Shown here: in pieces, positions 19,938-23,271 of the stretch | Layout of the letters: each line of letters opens with the position of its first letter | How positions within the stretch are numbered: the stretch's first letter is position 1 | Source of the DNA: Larix sibirica | Taxonomy: Eukaryota > Streptophyta > Pinopsida > Pinales > Pinaceae | Reading direction: 5' to 3' | NCBI GenBank assembly: GCA_004151065.3 | Contig: NWUY0304005033.1 | Location: 1 to 23,271, forward strand | DNA length: 23,271 bases | Program-made: the position numbers and the translations under genes | Notes under the pieces: model-generated | Databases searched by the model: none | What the model saw: only the letters and a program-made list of their open reading frames with translations | Told to the model about the DNA's origin: nothing

Positions 19938-20219
19938 GTGTCGTTTGGAAGAGCCAGACCATTTATTTCTTTATTTGTTCGATCGATAAGGGCAGGCGAA
20001 GGTCATAATCTGCAGGAACATCCCATGGTGTTAATCATAAAAGGTAGAGTCAAATATCTGCCAGGTACGAGAAGATATAAATATGGCGCGAAGAGACCAA
20101 ATCGTTATGACTGGAAGTTGGAATTTCATAAAATAAGGGCGGGCGAGTGCGAATGGTTAATAGGAAAGTCAGGTGCCGTTCTAACTAATGCATGCAGACA
20201 GAGTAATCGTGCGATATAG
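19938..20219 (+). pseudogene. rps12: chimeric frame holding a deleted C-terminal piece of mitochondrial rps12
   Basis: Ribosomal protein S12 helps form the decoding centre of the small subunit. Codons 20-55 of this frame (19995-20102) carry its C-terminal part. [14 protein letters not shown] is followed by GRVKYLPG, the conserved loop and strand of S12, with the EHPMVLI form typical of plant mitochondria rather than plastids. [12 protein letters not shown] then matches the S12 end segment RSKYGAxRPK. About 20 residues normally between LPG and RSKYG are missing, while the frame is kept. All of S12 before GEGH (the first two-thirds) is gone and is replaced by 19 unrelated codons. After RPN the frame runs on for 38 unrelated codons to a stop. 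The start is a GTG following a TAG at 19932-19934. No nad3 lies upstream, although the two genes are usually neighbours. It is non-functional as S12, a recombination product. Confidence 0.8.
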
Positions 20220-20680
20220 AATGCCTCGTTTTTCGGTTGGTTGGAGATTGAGGGAAAATAGTAGCGGTTGGTTATGGATGGAAGGAAGATTTCGCGCTTG
20301 CTTGGATGCTGGCCGGCTAGGCGGTGGTTCTGGTCCATGCTTATCTATTATAGGGTGGATCAACATGAGACTATGAGACCACCCACAACGGGGTCAATAA
20401 CTGGGATTGGATCTGCCTGATTACAGGATCTTTTACGTGGGCTGGGTAAAATGAAATTTGATCTTAACTGAAACATATATTTATAGCACTCGAACTACTG
20501 GCACTTAACGGCTGTGCTGCCGGGCAACTGCCTTGACCTCTGCTTATTGTTCTGCCCATACCATTGAATTAGCGGGAACAGGATAACTATTATCAGGATA
20601 CTACGAGACCGAATCTTACGGATGGGTGGTGGAAACTTGCAGGAAGAGGCGTGCTTCATCAACGGGGAACAAGCTCAAGC
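20220..20680. other. spacer, no gene seen
   Basis: Several overlapping frames (20126-20376, both strands) fall here but show no domain. Nothing in this stretch looks like the nad3 partner of rps12, a tRNA or an intron. Confidence 0.4.
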
Positions 20681-21460
20681 TATAAAATTGGTGGATTTAC
20701 TTTCAATAGGATAATAGGGCTGACAAAACTTAATGACCATAATGAATAGGTTGAGGACACAAATGGATAACTCAGTGAATATGATTCGATCAAGGGCGAC
20801 ATCAATGGTTACCCAAATAAACACATGAGGAAAATATGGTTGAAAGAAAGCAAGGTGGAAGATACAAAACAAGAAATTAACACCCAAGTGAATGCATCCT
20901 CTTTAATTACAATGGTTTACATGCATTAAGCACGACAAAGACAATAAGTAGCAAGCAATAGATGGAAGTGAGCAACAATAATAAATGCACAATAGCAAAA
21001 AAACGAAAATCAAAAAGTGTGGGATACCCTATGGGAAAGACCCTAATTAGAGAAAGGCAGAGAATGAGCCTAATAATGCAATCTCAAGCTAGAAGGGCTC
21101 CTAGTGCTATATAAAATTATTAGGATGAGCATTGCCTAGCAAGGAGGTGCTAATCTAAGGCAAATCACCATAGGAAAGCTTTCTTTTTTATCAAGTGCTA
21201 AGGTGAGGAAGTAGAAGGGGCTAATTAACCAATGTCCAGTGGGGGGAATCCGATAAAAAATGAAAGTGGTAAAAGGATAAAATAGAACTCTGCAGAGGGA
21301 AATCCTAATCCTATATATCGGTTCATAAATATACCTATCTTACCGAACCAACCGTGGCTAAGAGAATGATCCAAAAGCATCATAAAATCCAGTTCAAAGT
21401 CTTGCACCCATGAAACAAAAACTACAAAGTCTTATTAGTTTCCTTATGAGCTATTAAATC
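20681..21460. other. A-rich spacer of uncertain origin
   Basis: The plus strand becomes purine-rich, with caaaa/aataa words much like 4250-5600. The minus-strand frames at 20675-20887 and 21225-21407 are Phe/Leu/Ile-rich translations of such DNA and I do not support them. The likeness to 4250-5600 may mean a second piece of the same kind of retroelement, but I found no specific shared segment. Confidence 0.3.
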
Positions 21461-21911
21461 CATGGAAGTGTTTCCAACCTTTAATTATTTGAAAACATCC
21501 TACTCAATTGAAAAAGAAAAATTAATGTATATTATTTCAAATTGGGCCAAGGTATTCTCTTCTAAAGCAGATGATGTGAGTATAAAGGCTTGGAAACAAT
21601 CAACATTGCCAAGTAGGATGGAATCTGTGGGTAAAAAACCATTTTAATCCAATCCAAGGGTAGTCATTGTAACGGGCCTAGACCTACCTCTCTTGGCCAT
21701 CGGGGCACTCCAACTCGAAAATTATTCTTCTTTTCCAATTGGATTTCCTAACTAGAAACCAATTTTTAATATAATCATACTGTAGGCTTTGTAGTTTTGG
21801 ACCCTATAGAGGCTATAAGTTCCTTTTACATAACATTAGATATCTATAAGGCCAACTCTAGTTGCCAAATTTAGAGTCTAGCATTAGTCTATTAATAATT
21901 CCTTTTATATG

Positions 21912-23271
21912 TTCACCATTTAAAGAGATGCCTGGTGGAGTTGTTGGGTTGCTCACCATTTGAGGAGGTTTCAATTTGAAACTGGCCTGTTGCCAGGTCT
22001 ACTACAACCTTGGCCAAGGTTATAGCCTTTTAATTAAGCTCCTATAGATATGAGCAAAGTCAATTTGTTCAAATTTTCTTGAAAGATCTATTACCTTCCT
22101 CACGCTCTCCTGATGTTGGATATTATTCACCTTAAATGCAACATTCAGGTAGCCGATGACAGTTTAGGTTATAGGCCAAATACCTTGAGCTTTTATACAC
22201 CAAATTCCCATGTTATAAATAAAAAAGTTTTGTTTTTTATAAGTTTGGCTTTATTATTGGAGCCCCTGCCGAGAACAAGCTTAAACATTCTATTTTCATT
22301 GTTTTTAATTTGAATCCACCCCCTTACCTTATATTCTCTACACAAGGTTGTCTCTTGTTGGTCCATCAAAATGCCACTGGCCCTATCCTCTTTCCATGTT
22401 GGGGTAGTATACGTGCTTCCTCTATTTTGGTACCTTATCAGTCCCTACACCGGCTTTCAGTTTGTGATACACTCCAGATTTACCATAAGACCTACAGGGG
22501 AATTGCTATATCTTCCTCCAACTTTCCTCGTGACTAGTGCTCTAGTGCATGTATTAGAGCCAAGCCTTCCCACTTGTGTTTAATGATTGGCACTCCAGAC
22601 TTCCTTTGATAAATGAAAGTTAATGAAAAGGTTAGGTAATTTTTCTATCACTTCTTTACATTTCTTCACATACTAAGCATCTATATGGGCCTTCCAACTC
22701 CTTCGGTGCAAGTTATCCCAAGATAGTCTTTCGTTTTTTAGTGCTCTCTAAAAAAAAGAAATTGGTTTTTGGAGGTGATTTTCTCTTCCATATCTTGAAC
22801 CAACGCCATTTGGTATCTTCTCCAGTTTCCATCCTTAATAGGGTATTCTAGCCTTATTTAACTGAATATATCCTTTGCTTCATGTTGATCCCCATAGAAG
22901 TATATCTTCCTTGTCTCTAATCTTGATGCCTTCCCTAGCCAGTTGTGCTTTAAATGAGTTCCATTGATCTATTGCTTCTCCACATAGTCCCAAATCACTA
23001 CTATCTAGGCAAATATACTCCAAATCTGAGTGAGCTAAGGGGATTGCAACGCTTGAGAAGAATCTTAAATGCCTATTTTATAGCTCTTCTAAGATAAGTA
23101 TGGGAATTTTATCATATGCATCCTTCCCAACTCACTCCTCCTCTCCCAGCCTGATTTACTTTAATTTCCAATTTGCTAGCAGAGGAATCTACTTATTATT
23201 ATGGTTAAGGAGGATATAAGGGCCTTTCGTGGAGAGAACCTCCTCTAATAGGTTTGATGTGATTCCACATC
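21912..23271 (-). pseudogene. LINE 3' half: inter-domain region, Zn-finger-like region and RNase H
   Basis: Read on the minus strand, the window's end enters a decayed LINE whose 5' part lies beyond 23271. An open run at about 23105-22890 ends EGIKIRDKEDILLWGS, the pre-zf-RVT phrase of plant LINEs. NLHRRSW then K-G-P-Y-R-C-L-V-C appears in shifted frames at about 22710-22665, with an HLSKEVWS-like end near 22610. The RNase H domain starts WHFDGPTRDN (Asp codon at 22367-22365; consensus W-x-F-D-G-A-S-R-G-N). It continues YLNVAFKVNNIQHQ at about 22160-22105 and IDFAHIYR, and after a shift reads LAKVVVDLATGQFQIE at about 22019-21970. The F-G-D-S segment is eroded. Many stops and shifts make it inactive. 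The minus-strand sequence below 21912 to about 21460 may be its 3' tail. Confidence 0.8.

Noticed and set aside
20126-20376. Four overlapping frames on both strands after the rps12 piece
   Set aside because: They shadow each other and none shows a family signature.

Overview
The window looks like gene-poor plant organelle DNA, most probably a spacer-rich mitochondrial contig from a seed plant with a large mitogenome. A gymnosperm is my best guess, because the LINE fragments resemble conifer-type elements as I remember them. Support comes from three observations: a recombined piece of mitochondrial-type rps12 (19938-20219), several decayed nuclear-type retrotransposon fragments scattered through otherwise anonymous sequence, and many short direct and tandem repeats with no intact conserved gene. 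A nuclear scaffold carrying mitochondrial DNA cannot be excluded from sequence alone. I find no complete conserved protein gene, rRNA or tRNA.

Layout. Positions 1-1200 are anonymous spacer. Positions about 1200-4250 read best on the minus strand as the remains of a Ty3/gypsy gag region, with a recognisable gag core at 2649-2832 and a Pro/Tyr/Asn/Thr-rich stretch upstream of it. It is followed by A/G-rich sequence to about 5590. Positions 5600-6800 are anonymous sequence with hairpins and a 27-bp direct repeat. A LINE reverse-transcriptase fragment lies on the plus strand at 6806-7240 and has lost a catalytic Asp. Positions 7500-10250 hold clusters of short degenerate repeats. Positions 9734-14372 are an unusually complete open-frame desert.

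Positions 14373-14968 (minus), 16296-16699 (minus) and 17013-18018 (plus) hold coding-like but unrecognised Ala/Gly/Thr/Ser/Pro-rich frames, including a 148-codon open frame without an ATG. A LINE RNase H fragment sits between them at 15641-15992 (minus). Positions 18019-19930 are spacer with a diverged repeat pair. The rps12 chimera follows, then A-rich spacer. From 23271 down to about 21912 (minus) runs the 3' part of a second LINE, including its RNase H domain.

The genes do not form a pathway. The window reads as a graveyard and recombination ground: organelle gene pieces, imported transposon pieces and locally duplicated spacer. The least explained parts are the coding-like blocks at 14.4-18.0 kb and the open-frame desert at 9.7-14.4 kb.
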